DNA of 17,993 bases from Suillus spraguei (GCA_016800925.1 JABCPU010001039.1:1-17993); one strand, 5' to 3'; shown: positions 1 to 9,473, numbered from the stretch's first letter. Program-made: numbers and translations. Notes: generated from the sequence alone by a model not told the origin.

Positions 1-18
1 TATTCGTGCATTGCCTTC
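1..18 (-). pseudogene. hAT-2 transposase, continuation beyond the hAT-1 insertion (partial at window edge)
   Basis: These 18 bases, read on the minus strand, encode the residues that directly follow those encoded at 2528-2545 once the hAT-1 element and one copy of its target duplication are removed. The joined frame reads NIQFHEGN then ARI, which resembles the segment after the first catalytic Asp in fungal hAT transposases (a phrase of the type F-H-x-x-G-N-x-R-I). The rest of the gene lies outside the window. The fragment is tiny, so the call rests on exact frame continuity across the insertion. Confidence 0.6.
11..18. repeat. 8-bp target site duplication, left copy (ttgccttc)
   Basis: This octamer lies immediately outside the left terminal inverted repeat of hAT-1 and is identical to the octamer at 2520-2527. 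An 8-bp duplication is the hallmark of hAT-superfamily insertion. Confidence 0.93.
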
Positions 19-35
19 TAGTGCTGCCGTGGTCC
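19..35 (+). repeat. hAT-1 left terminal inverted repeat
   Basis: TAGTGCTGCCGTGGTCC; it matches the reverse complement of 2503-2519 at 16 of 17 positions. Confidence 0.92.
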
Positions 36-190
36 AGTTCGGTCCAGTTCACAGAGGGATGGGCGAAAACCAAGAACCGGTCCTAGGTCCGGTTCTACCA
101 GACTCGACGAACCCCAAATTGGACCTTTGCGAACGGTTCGGAATGGTCAGGTCCGGTTATTTTCAGGTTCGAACGTGAACTGAACCTAAT
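31..190. repeat. hAT-1 left subterminal motif cluster
   Basis: This AT-poor stretch is dense in short variants of GGTCCGGTTC, GGTTCGGA and GGTTCGAACG in both orientations. The same vocabulary recurs at 2330-2510, at the other end of the element. hAT transposases bind arrays of short subterminal motifs near the termini; that role here is inferred from position and composition. Confidence 0.7.
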
Positions 191-299
191 TTTTTTTTAC
201 AAGGAGCCAAAAAAAACATCGATATTTTACAGCGCGCAACAAAAACGTAGATAGTACTTGTACTCATAGCTACAAATCCACAGCTGCTTCTGCCTCAAC

Positions 300-2084
300 C
301 TTTGCGGAAACATGGCCATTCCTGTATGCTGCCTTCAACAACTGCAGCGAGCTGAACATGGATGCTGCGAGTCCATTGCGTCGCACAGTAGAAGTGATCC
401 CTCTGCTTGAAAAAACTGTGCAAAACTAAGCTGCTCACGACGTAACTCCCATTGCTGGGGTTTATCATCTGAATTTCAAATATAGTGACCGGTGATGGAG
501 AAAAACAGGTCACCAATGATCAAAGTCCAGGAGTCAAATGTCATAGAGACTTTGCTATCAACTTTAGCAAGACGCTCACGTATGACATTGACTATGCTTC
601 CGCGTGTGCCTTGATGGTCTCAGTGAGCTTCATGCGGTGAGGGATGTCATGTTCAGTAAGGCCGGAGCGAACATAGCAAAGTAGGTTTCGGAATGCTGGT
701 TTGTCGACCAGCTGTAGCACCTCGTCTTCAGTCACAATGAACTCCATTATGTACTCTAGGAGCCCAGCCTTGGTGAATGTAGGTGCTTTGGTGATGAGTA
801 TACTATCAAGGGTAGATTGCCCTGAACTGTCAATGATTTAGTGTTGTGTTATACAAAAGGTTAGTTAAAACTCACAGTGCCTGATCCTCCTCAGCTGGAA
901 TAGTGTGAGGGTGCATTACAATTCCTGCAGCTTGGCAGCAAGCCTTGTAGAATTGAAAGTGGTTTTTTTTCCTGATAGAATATGTTAGTAAAAGTCAAGA
1001 GATCTCACTGAGCTGAGAGAACATGAACATACTGACTAATGTGATGCGCAGCATAGAGATACCTCCTCGAAAGACGTGCCTGCTCTCAGGTTCACCAGCA
1101 TCCCTACCAAACATTAGCAGAAAACAATGCATGCAGTGATAACTATGTACTTGCAAGGGTTGCAGACCCAGTGCATTTCATGGCAAGTGAAGGTGGTGCG
1201 AATGTCAGCGGTACATTCGCTCTTTGCCAAAGTAGCTTGGACGGCCTCAGGTTCAGCGCCATCATCAGGTTCAGTGTCATCCTCGGGTTTGGATTCATTT
1301 CAGCTTCAGTCTGGTCAGCGCCAGGCTCCAAAGGACATCAGGAAATTCACACATTCCTTAACATGCTTAATCAGCTTAACTCACTTATCTCAAAACTTGT
1401 TTGCTCTCTCTCACATCATTCACCTGGCATATCTTATATTTTTTGAGTGCGAAATACAATAAAAACATGTATATTATTATCTCAACTTTTTTTTTCTGAA
1501 TTCATTCACATTGAAATTTTGGACAAGTAGATTCAATTTCACCAAGGCAGTTAAGTGTAAATAAGTCCGCATAAGGGCATGTCAAGGAATGTGTGAATTT
1601 CCTGATGGATCAGTATTGCTGTCGTCATGGCTATCATCAGATAATAAAGATGACAGAACTTTCTTGCGGGCCAGTTGAATTTCGTTAGTGCTGGATAAAG
1701 CACATTTTCAGCTCATTGAGGAATAAACATTCTCGGTATCCGCAGGCAAGCAGATGGCTTGGAGGTACAAACAGATCATCGAGAACCGGCCATAAGTGTA
1801 ACTGGCGCTGGTTTGCAAAGAGTAGTAGTAGATGCTGGCTGGGCAGAGGATGGAGCACTAAGTGGGACAGTATCATCGGGATCGTTGTAAAAGACAATAT
1901 CCTTGGCATCCTTAAGAGTACTGTCCACATTGAGAGCACTGTGTGTCAGATTCAGACATCTCACAGTATGAGTAGTCAAAATATCACTCACAGGCTGGTG
2001 GGGCTTGCTCCTTTTATGTGTGAACAAAGCAAACAACCAATCTGCAAAAGCCATATGCATTGAAGCATCTAAAAAGTATATCAA
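300..2084 (-). pseudogene. hAT-1 transposase, N-terminal two-thirds, multi-exon and broken
   Basis: Read from high to low coordinates, the minus strand shows a Pro/Ser-rich leader with an acidic start (KDIVFYNDPDDTVPL, around 1850-1900). An acidic linker follows (PEDDTEPDDGAEPE, around 1240-1285), then a BED-like zinc finger split over several exons: SECTADIRTTFTCH and VCNPCK around 1150-1220, FRGGISMLRIT around 1040-1070, and FQFYKACCQAAGIVMH around 910-955. Next come DEVLQLVDKPAFRNLL (around 690-735) and the core-entry motif KVSMTFDSWT (around 520-555) followed by ITGHYI. These phrases are typical of fungal hAT transposases. The protein then stops matching near 300, and the catalytic remainder and dimerisation domain are absent. 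Exons lie in different frames, and indels or introns cannot always be told apart. Exact exon limits are not resolved. Confidence 0.75.
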
Positions 2085-2179
2085 TGTTATATATCAATCA
2101 TTTATTGAGTTTGATTTGACGGTTAATTCGTACCTTGAGCTTTATTGGACAGTAAGGAGGTGCGGGATGTGAGCCTCCG

Positions 2180-2299
2180 GACAGAATTCAAAGTCAATAC
2201 AAATCTTGAGGATCCCAGAAGTCAAAGTGACCATGGGGAACCAGACAGAATTCAAAAGTTAGTGCAAATCTTGAGGATCCAGAAGTTAAAATGACCATA
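2180..2299. repeat. Imperfect tandem duplication, 64-base period
   Basis: The segment from 2180 (gacagaattcaaag...) recurs from 2244 (gacagaattcaaaag...). Both units contain an 'aaatcttgaggatcc' core followed by an 'agaagt' and 'tgacca' block. The duplication lies just inside the right subterminal region of hAT-1 and is absent from the left end. Confidence 0.85.
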
Positions 2300-2329
2300 A
2301 GTGTGTGCCTCAACAACATCACAAGGAAG

Positions 2330-2510
2330 CTTTGGTTCGCAGTTCGGAATGGTTCGGGAAGGTCCAAACCTATATCCAAACCGTCCAAGAGACAGCGGAC
2401 CGCAAACCTCATTCCGGTTTGGTCCCAAGCAAATTGCAGAACCGTGGACCGAACCAAGGACAAACCTGACCATTGGTCAGGTTCGAACCGTGGTTCGGGA
2501 CCGGACCACA
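2330..2510. repeat. hAT-1 right subterminal motif cluster
   Basis: Dense GGTTCGGGA, GGTCCAAACC, CCGGTTTGGTCC and GGTTCGAACCGTGGTTC variants form the counterpart of the cluster at 31-190. Several are small palindromes, so they read on both strands. Confidence 0.7.
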
Positions 2511-2519
2511 GCAGCACTA
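2503..2519 (-). repeat. hAT-1 right terminal inverted repeat
   Basis: Reverse complement TAGTGCTGCTGTGGTCC; one mismatch to the left repeat at 19-35. Confidence 0.92.
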
Positions 2520-2527
2520 TTGCCTTC
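2520..2527. repeat. 8-bp target site duplication, right copy (ttgccttc)
   Basis: Identical to 11-18 and directly abuts the right terminal repeat of hAT-1. Confidence 0.93.
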
Positions 2528-3730
2528 ATGGAACTGAATGTTATAGTGAATCTTGAAGAAACTTGTCAGTTGCTCGGGCAAATGTGTCACAAGACAACAC
2601 GTTATCGAGGCAGACTGCTAGGAAGTATGGTTGACATGCCATTAGGACAGTTGAATAGTGCGAGACAAAAGGAAAGAACTTATCTTATTCAAACCCCCAC
2701 AACTGGCAAGCTGTTTTGATGAATGCTTTGCAGCAATATATAACCCTCATGCTCCTTATCTTCAATGTGGTGAAAATTAACCAGGCGCTCGCACAGCTCC
2801 CACTCATCATTAATGAATGAAGCAATTGTTCTGGCAAATGTAAAAACCATTTGCTTGGTTGTCCAGTTGTCCATTGAGTAAGCAATCTTCAATTTCACAT
2901 CCTATGTAGTAATGTGTCATTGCGGAGGCTTGGGTGTTGTAGATATTCTCACTTACCATAAGTTCCTTCACTAAATTTGAACAAAGTTCAATGAAAATCT
3001 TTGCAACCATTTTCCAAACAGTGGTATCACTTGGTAGTTCCCATCTGACCACTGCAAAACAAAACAGTCGTATGATACCCAGGGTTTCACCAGTCATCCA
3101 AGGTAGGTCATCTTCAATGACCCAGGCAACAAAGTGATGCAGAAAACCCTCTCTCGTTGGAAATATTGGTTTAGTCCCTTTTGCAAGGTAGTTATCCATG
3201 ATCTTTGCGCTCACAGCAGCTGACCCTTTTTGGTATTGACAGAGGACATATTGTTATCGATGTTCAAGTTGTCAGGGGGTGTTTTCCACTTGTCAGCATG
3301 TGCCATGTGAGTGTGTGTTGACAGATTTCCGAGACGTGGCTGAGGTTTCTCATCATCAAAATCAGTGCAGCCAGCAGTCTGTGGAATAGACTGGGTCCTG
3401 TACCACGTAAGTTCTATTGTCTTATTTGAAATTCCCAATAACTTACGCATCACAGTATTGGCATTTGAACAACCAGCATTTTGACTTGGTTCCTGGCTCG
3501 ACAGTTGTAGAAGGAGTATGCCAGTGAATTTGGGTATGACCCTGAGGTCCCCGCTTGCCTCCAATCCTCATCTCCTCTTCTTCAACAGCCCACAGTGCAC
3601 CCTGACCATCAGACTCCTCCTCTGAAGAGACATCAAGATCTATCGTCTTGGCACCATTAGTCATTTTTGAGTGTTTGGTCAGAGCAGTACAAGTATTCTT
3701 GCTTCTTTTCTTCTTTGGCCCTCCTTTCAT
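2520..3730 (-). pseudogene. hAT-2 transposase, N-terminal half, interrupted by hAT-1
   Basis: On the minus strand a basic, acidic-linker N-terminus (about 3600-3730) leads to a BED-type zinc finger: WLFKCQYC around 3455-3475 and, after a gap that probably includes an intron, LGNLSTHTHMAH around 3300-3335. Next come SAKIMDNYLAKG (about 3180-3212), WVIEDDLPWMTGETLG (about 3075-3125), KIAYSMDNWTTKQMVFTFAR (about 2830-2890) and NFHHIEDKEHEG (about 2750-2785). A probable intron lies near 2618-2694. After it, CLDN around 2600 matches the start of the catalytic-Asp segment. These motifs belong to hAT transposases of a type clearly different from hAT-1. The frame changes several times, so the gene is decayed or the sequence contains indel errors. 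It is cut at 2527/2520 by hAT-1 and resumes at 18-1. Confidence 0.8.
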
Positions 3731-3864
3731 CTGACTTTTGACAACTTCTTGCTAGTAACAATAGCTGTTGCGACTACACTACTACTTGGATCTGATTCTG
3801 AGTCTGTCACAGTGAGTTTCCAAGCCTGTTTTTTCTGACAGATTCATTTCAGTGCATAAAAGAC

Positions 3865-4047
3865 TCATTGTTGTAGATGCAGGCTTACTGTATGGCTAGG
3901 TAGTTCATTTTCTGACTCATCGAGTATCTCATGTCCATCTTCATTGACAGTGTATGGGCAGATCAGAGATTCCGACACATCTCTGGGCTTCCGTGGAACA
4001 TAGTCTCTATCTTTGTCATCATTGCCTTTGGCTGCCAGCAGTGCCAT
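3865..4047 (-). CDS. Acidic linker frame, probable exon upstream of hAT-2
   Basis: A 60-residue open stretch, rich in Asp, Glu, Lys and Arg near its start (GNDDKDRDYVPRKPRDV), lies between the hypothetical frame at 4158-4661 and the hAT-2 zinc finger, all on the minus strand. In the upstream direction the same frame stays open for some 30 codons through a Pro/Thr-rich segment. It could be an exon of a long N-terminal extension of the hAT-2 transposase or of a separate element-borne protein. I recognise no domain. Confidence 0.35.
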   Translation of the reverse strand: MALLAAKGNDDKDRDYVPRKPRDVSESLICPYTVNEDGHEILDESENELPSHTVSLHLQQ

Positions 4048-4157
4048 TTCAGGCCCAGCTGTTGGTGATGGTCCTGGCGGAATTTTGGTAGTGTGGGCAG
4101 CTGTAGATCCGCGTACTGGAGACCTGTAGGTGAGTGTCTATTTCAATACAACTACAA

Positions 4158-4661
4158 TCAATGCTCATATACTGGCACATACAGCAGGTAAATCACTTCT
4201 TCAACTAGGCGAGTTAGTTTTTTAACCATCAGATCATGCATAAAGCATGTATCATCAAGATTTAGGCTGTTGAGGTATGTGCAGACTGCGCCCATGCCTA
4301 ACAGGCCTTGCCTCAGGTGATGGAGACAGCCCTTGTCATCCTGGCAATCCTTGCCAAAGAGGATGTCAAAATGACGGTTGAAAGTATGCCATGGATCTTT
4401 ACCAGTTACAGTGGTGGTGACATGGTGAATTAGATCACTGTCCATTGCCTCAGGGACAGAGCTAGGTAAGGAGTTACAGAGCATGGGAAGGTTCTCAATG
4501 AGAACACAGATTTTGGCTAGGTCAGGACTTGTGCAATCAGATATGCTTTGTGATGTTTGTAGTGCAAGAATGTAGTAGGTGCAAGTTCCTAGATATCTTT
4601 TCATACGGCCTACACATATTTTCAATGGTTGACATTTTGGGCCTATGTCGTCGGACAGCAA
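4158..4661 (-). CDS. Hypothetical protein in the hAT-2 region
   Basis: This 167-residue frame is uninterrupted, which is notable in a window where most frames break. It looks globular and helical, with the phrases DLAKICVLIENLPMLCNSLP, DSDLIHHVTTTVTGKDPWHT and DLMVKKLTRLVEEVIYLL. The composition (Leu-rich, with His and Cys but no obvious metal-binding pattern) gives no function. It is co-oriented with the hAT-2 transposase and about 430 bases upstream of its acidic N-terminus. It may be a passenger gene or an N-terminal domain joined by introns, or an unrelated host remnant. The start at 4661 is simply the first ATG of the open frame; the protein may begin further upstream. Confidence 0.5.
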   Translation of the reverse strand: MLSDDIGPKCQPLKICVGRMKRYLGTCTYYILALQTSQSISDCTSPDLAKICVLIENLPMLCNSLPSSVPEAMDSDLIHHVTTTVTGKDPWHTFNRHFDILFGKDCQDDKGCLHHLRQGLLGMGAVCTYLNSLNLDDTCFMHDLMVKKLTRLVEEVIYLLYVPVYEH

Positions 4662-4876
4662 ACCCCGATCATTGACGTATCAGATATCTCAATATTTAAA
4701 TATCTGTTGGGGACTCCTTAGATATTAGCTAGTCATCATTGGTCAACACAGCATCCGAGTCGTGTCACGTGGGGTACCCAAGTAAACAGTCTATATACAA
4801 CATACTCACTGTCTACACCGGCAGGAGTAAATAGACATAAACCCTATACAGTTTAGACAGTTTAAAACAGTAAATT
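4662..4876. other. Gene-free AT-rich junction between hAT-2 region and left retrotransposon
   Basis: I see no coding frame here. The segment holds a short imperfect palindrome (cagatat...atatctg, 4681-4706), then TGTTGGGGACTCC at 4705-4717, and several 'acagt' words between about 4785 and 4872. Its far end merges into the outer end of the inverted repeat at 4877. Confidence 0.6.
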
Positions 4877-4901
4877 GATTAGGCATGAGCGGAGTCCCCC
4901 A
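4705..4901. repeat. 197-bp block with inverted termini (TG...CA)
   Basis: The block begins TGTTGGGGACTCC and ends GGAGTCCCCCA, so its ends form an inverted repeat around GGGGACTCC and have the TG...CA form typical of LTRs. No flanking duplication is visible (atatc before, gtttc after). The right part overlaps the outer end of the left retrotransposon copy, and the right copy keeps only about the first 25 bases of it in mirror. It may be a small solo-LTR-like remnant, part of the terminal repeat structure of the retrotransposon, or coincidence. Confidence 0.35.
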
Positions 4902-4921
4902 GTTTCATACTCGGGGGACTC
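4892..4921 (-). terminator. GAGTCCCCC hairpin near the 3' end of the left copy
   Basis: A 9-bp perfect stem (GAGTCCCCC/GGGGGACTC) closes a 12-base loop at 4901-4912. It is conserved in the right copy at 14514-14543, just before the homology ends. It could act in 3'-end formation or in recombinase recognition; the function is inferred only from position. Confidence 0.55.
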
Positions 4922-5156
4922 AGACAAGTTTTATTGTGAACTGAGAGAGCGAAAAGTACATGATACGGCAGTGTAAGGCAAAACAGATGCTAGACTCAAT
5001 AAGATGTGCTTGAGAATGAGCAATAAAACTAGGAGACAGACTTCAATAGGCAAGAAAAGACCAGAATTGAGTGTCGGAGGCACGATAGAAATGCTATAAG
5101 GCTATTTTTATTTTTATTTTTTATAACGTGTTTTTTTTTTGTTGTTTTGTGGTCAT

Positions 5157-5212
5157 GGTGCCAGGCAGTAGGTGAAATCCAGTTGAAACAAGCAATTAGG
5201 CGAAATCCAGTC
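5157..5212 (-). repeat. Two-unit imperfect repeat, 28-base period, downstream of YR (left copy)
   Basis: In element sense, 'gactggatttcgcctaat' is followed 28 bases later by an 'actggatttcacctact' variant. It is mirrored at 14232-14287. Because it follows the recombinase, it might belong to the terminal direct-repeat system of the element. Confidence 0.6.
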
Positions 5213-5248
5213 TGAGTCAAGAATGAGGTCATGTGTGAGTCAATCCGT

Positions 5249-8059
5249 TCATGTAGCAGGTTGCGTTCACGAGCCGAGCCGTGTAGTAAAGCGTTGAGCA
5301 GAAAAGGATGCTGGCGGATATACTTTCTGAATTCATCAGAGGACCACCGACCTGCTGCCTGAATAAGGTCTGGAGCCATTCCCGCAATCGCAAGTGCAGT
5401 TGCACCTCCAGCCCTCATTGAATGTCCTGACATCGCATTACCACAGTGTCGACGTAAGCTTGTAAGAACCAACTTCTAGTTGGTATGGCGCCCGTGCTCG
5501 ACAACCAAAGTGCCGGCCGACTTGGAAATGCAGTGTCACGAAACGTCAAATAGCAATGGATGAGCGGAAGAGGATCCAAATCAATAACAGAACGTGACGG
5601 GATGAGGATAGTGGTGCCAGTCCCCAAACTGTCATTCTTCTGGGAAGGCAGTGTATATGACATGGCGGTGTCGGTGATAGTGAGTGTGTGTCGTAAAGGC
5701 ACCTTCCGGTAAGTCTGATGGCTGATTGCATCTGGCCAGGTCAATTCTCCAAGACGTTGGAGTGTTGCAAAACTGGTGAATAACAGAGCAAGGAAGAGAC
5801 TATCATCATGTTGCAGTGAAGAACCAAAAAACAAGCACACACGTTGCAAGTCATCCACACACAAAGGTAACTTCCTTTGTATTGGTTTTGACATACGGCG
5901 TTTGCAACCAACGGAGAGTCCATGCAACCAAGGGTGAACGTCGCGCGGCCCGTACCATGGGGTATGTGTCCTCTAGCCACTGGCGATGCCCGAAAGATAT
6001 GAGTCAACTGACCACGGTTCAATATGGTGTGATAACCATACAACATAAAAAGATAATGTATCCACTGTGGGATCAATAGGGAGGTGGTGCAGCCGACAGA
6101 AAGTGATGTAAGAGTTGAGATGTGAGTCGTAAACAGAGCAGTAGTGGAATCAATAGCAAAACCAAGCGCCACTGAACGTTCATATAAGAGATGCTCATGT
6201 GTCCAGGCTTGCCGTACAGGCTGCCTGGATGATAGTGAAACTTGCATCATTTGTTTTGCTGCCCCCAGCGCATTCCGAGGGGGTTCGAAATCAAAAAAGC
6301 TGGCATCTGGTGCCAACTCCAAAACTCTTTCGTTTTGAAAATGTGAGAGTGCTCTGCAACCATATTCTCACATCCACTAATGTGCTCTACACGTAAGTCC
6401 ACCTCATACTCGAGTAGAACATCCATTGCCGAGAGCATGATGGAATTATAAGGAGGATGCGCACGGAGAGAGTTGAACATCGACACTGTATTTGTGTTAT
6501 CAGTGTATATGAGCATTGGGTGGGACTTCTGTCATGTTAGGGATTGCGTGAATTGCGAGCAAACTGCCAATGCTTCAAAGAAAAGATGGTGTTTTTAGGA
6601 GCATCCACAGGCAAAGATGATTGACCCGCAAAGTTATCATGAGGGAACCAGAGACCCATTCCTACACCAGATGCGTCAGTATAAGCAACCACGACATCAT
6701 CAGATGATGGATCAAAATCCAAAGATTTGTAAAACATGAGCCCAGGTAAATGTTCCATATGATCAGCCATCCAAGTGAGTTCGCAAATGATAGGATTGTT
6801 GACATGAAGGCATGCGCGTGGTTGAATTTTCCCGCAAATCTTCTCATACACAGCCGAAAGTCCTGGTTTGAGCAAAGGGAAAATATTGAAACTCCATTCA
6901 CACCATCCGGCAAGCTGTTGATATTCGCGAAGCATCCAACGATAGTTTTTACAGGCAAAGTCACGTAGATGCTTGATCAACTCATTCTTTTTGTGCCTCG
7001 GCAAAGTAGCAGACATAGTGTTAGGGTCGACGTCGAAACCAATAATGGTCAGAGTTGAACCAAAGAGTTGTTTGGGACGATCATGAGGGATTCCGAGCTC
7101 GTCCCAGAGTTGTAACAGACGAGTCTGTTTCTCAGGGTAGTCAGTTTGATAAGGCAGATAGTACAACATACGCTCTGCTAGCTCAAATGAAAAAGAGTCG
7201 TCCATATAAAGTTTAAGAGCATCGATAAGCATGCGATGAATTGCAATCCAAGTGACCAGTGACATAAACGAGATCCAGTCCTTAGGGGATCCTCGTCCTC
7301 CAAAGTTATTGCAACGATCCACATGATGTTGACCTTGTACCTTAGCACTTGCTTGGTTTGCCACAGGGGTGCATAGGTAACGCCGAAAAGCTTGAGAAAC
7401 ATCCGATTTAAAAAGGACCAATTTATCATTAGGATGTTCTTGTCGAAATTGCAGCAGGGAAGCACCAAGCGAATGCAAACCGTCAAGTTTGGTGCCTCTA
7501 ACGGCATCTGAATCAATCATGGAGTTCAGCGAGTATTCTCCTGCTGTGTGATCCACTACAAGGCGTAGTTTATCGAATTGGGTTTAGGGACGGTATGCAT
7601 TGGCACACTGTACATTCCGGGGAATAAATCTGGACCAAAGACTCTGATACACGTCCAAGGACATATTTCTTCTCGTAGCTGTTCCTCAATAAACTTTTCT
7701 TGATCCGCTGATTTTGCACAGGTGTGCATTGAGTTATCGTTTATAGAGGGATATGACTCATCCGAAGCATCTGCCCATGGCCAAAAACCTTCACGTAAGG
7801 CTCGACACACCGACAAAACGAAAGGTTGATTTGGATGGTCAGCAAGGAGAACTTGAAACCGATCAACGTTGATCGGTGTTACTATTTTGAAGAGATCTGG
7901 AATGATTGCATACTGTGCGGGCTGCATCACTGTCCATAAGGTAAGTAGGAGCCTCTGGGACAGGATCCGCATACTCTGTAGAATGTGTGGTTGGGCTAAA
8001 TGAATTATCGGTTGGCGACCAAATCAGCCCTCGGCAAAACGCGGACGTTTAAGGTATTT
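5249..8059 (-). pseudogene. pol: pol (RT, RNase H, tyrosine recombinase), left copy, frame-broken
   Basis: The same polyprotein as 11381-14194, read on the minus strand. The RT fingers and palm lie at about 6900-7610, with FKSDVSQAFRR and YMDD visible; RNase H at about 6340-6720; YR at about 5260-6290. Frame breaks occur near 8028 (one T fewer than the right copy), near 7910, near 7585, near 7365 (two bases missing), near 6570-6595 in RNase H (the catalytic Glu segment is lost from frame) and near 6330. At the RNase H to YR boundary this copy reads aaaacaaatg and stays open, giving GAAKQMMQVSLSS, which shows that RT-RH and YR form one polyprotein. The YR box AMSGHSMRAGGATA and GRWSSDEFRKYIRQHP is intact. 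The breaks may be sequencing indels rather than true inactivation. Confidence 0.8.
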
Positions 8060-8060
8060 T

Positions 8061-9138
8061 TCAGGCTGATTTAGTGTTCCCGTCCTCATGATGTTTTTTT
8101 TGACATATGACGGGCACAGATACGTCCATTTTGTTTGACATTGCAGACGTGTGCGTAACGACAGGTGGCTGCACTGCGTGTGCATTCACCATTATTCCAT
8201 TTATGGCAGGGTTCTCGTTTGGTGACATTTTCTCGACCTCCTCCAGTGGATTTGTTAGATTCCTCCGTTTCATTATGCAGTCTTCCTCCAGCGGAGAATG
8301 AGAGCTGTAGATGTCCCTGAAGCACTCAAAGTCTGACAATTCATACCTGCGAGTGTTTCCAACTCTGAATCTGACAGATTTGTCATATCTGATGACTCGT
8401 TCATGGCAGCTTTCCGATTGTTGATCGAATTGTTCATTAATGTGTTCGAGTAGGCATTAAGTTCAGCCTGTCGGAACGGGAAAGCAAATTTGAGAGCTCG
8501 TGAGGCTCTGTTCCATGCAGCATTCCAGTGGCCTTGCTTGGTAATTTTCTTTGTGGCCATTTCAGAGACTCCATAGGTAAATTCAACATCTCCGATGGAT
8601 TCTGTATGTTTATCAACTGATCTTGATGTAGTGATGATGGTGTGGATGGCATCAAGATTGAGGCTTCGTCTGGCAATGATATCAGCCCATCCGGATTCAT
8701 AAAAACTCTGGACTCCATTCATGATACATGAGTTTGAGTTTGGCTTGTTTCTGATCCTGTGCCCAATTTTGTAAGATGTGGACAGTTTGTCTGAGGTTTG
8801 CTGATAGGGGCCTGGATGGTTCTTCATTAACTGTTGATTTGAGTTCAAGACAGGTAAAGTCAAGTTTAGGTCGTTTTCAGAGCAGGTTCTCCTGGCTCGA
8901 CGCTGACTCGTTGACTCCTGTTATCCTCTGCAGTAACTCTTCTTCATCTGTGCGGGATCAGACATTGGTTCTGCTGAACGTCGTACTCTGGATGTGCCCG
9001 CTGCTCTTTGTCCAGCCTGATTTTGTTCTGACTCCCATTCATCAGCATTGTAAGGTAATAGCCCGATAACGGACGGGTCTTCCCCTGAGCCAAGGGGTAA
9101 GCTTTCTTTGATGATCCCACAGATAACATAGGAGGCAT
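8061..9138 (-). pseudogene. gag: gag with CCCH zinc finger, left copy, frame-broken
   Basis: Counterpart of 10303-11379. The likely start, MPPMLSVGSSKKAYPLAQG, is open here. The acidic middle (NLDAIHTIITTSRSVDKHTE) and the basic stretch (MATKKITKQGHWNAAWNRA) are in one frame from 8863 to about 8450. A base is missing in 'tactcgaac' near 8450 relative to an open frame, and a C is missing near 8296 (ctcattctcc, where the right copy has ctcacttctcc). The C-terminal CCCH finger reads CHKWNNGECTRSAATCRYAH. The protein is the structural Gag of the retrotransposon, expected to coat its RNA. Confidence 0.72.
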
Positions 9139-9164
9139 CAAATTTTGTCCTTTGGCAGACCTGA

Positions 9165-9463
9165 TGTCACAACCCACAAAACGAATTAATGCTAGGGCAG
9201 AGACTAGGACTCAAACTAGGATTGTCACAGAGAAAGATGAAGGAGCAAGGACGTCTTGGATTGCTACAAGTGTAGATACAAGAGGTTTGAACTAAAGAAC
9301 TACTACAGCGAAACTAGCTAACTATATACACATATTGAAACTGAGATATAAACTGAGTTTGAAACTACTAGCCAATCATAAAATAGAAATGAGAATCGTA
9401 CGATGTGATGATTGTGACATTGTTATGACATCATATTCTAGAAGGTTCTAAGATCACGTGACA
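9165..9463 (-). promoter_or_regulatory. LTR-like block TGTCAC...GTGACA with TATA, left copy
   Basis: Reverse-complement counterpart of 9981-10275. It begins and ends with the inverted hexamers TGTCAC/GTGACA, lacks coding sequence, and carries a TATA motif at 9324-9329 about 190 bases before the gag start. It is likely the promoter and 5' leader of the left copy, firing leftward. Confidence 0.55.
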
Positions 9464-9473
9464 CTATCTTATC

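Larger units (their letters stand above)
19..2519 (-). mobile_element. hAT-superfamily DNA transposon (hAT-1), internally deleted, nested in hAT-2
   Basis: The 2501-bp element is bounded by 17-bp terminal inverted repeats (TAGTGCTGCCGTGGTCC on the left; the right end read inward differs at one base) and flanked by a perfect 8-bp target duplication. Both ends carry subterminal runs of GGTTCGG/CCGGTTC-type motifs. Inside, the minus strand encodes the N-terminal part of a hAT transposase with a BED-like zinc finger, but I see no remaining catalytic core or C-terminal dimerisation region, so the copy should not be autonomous. It interrupts the transposase gene of another hAT element. Its ends are clean, and the terminal repeats still match at 16 of 17 positions, which suggests a fairly recent insertion. 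Confidence 0.92.

Noticed and set aside
1127..1462. Plus-strand frames of 111 and 91 residues
   Set aside because: They lie antisense to the zinc-finger exons of the hAT-1 transposase and have no protein-like pattern.
2194..2719. Overlapping frames in the subterminal region of hAT-1
   Set aside because: They arise from repetitive GGTTCGG-type motifs that lack stops on either strand, not from a gene.
4681..4706. AT-rich palindrome cagatat...atatctg as a replication origin or insertion target
   Set aside because: It is short and of low complexity, with no supporting context.
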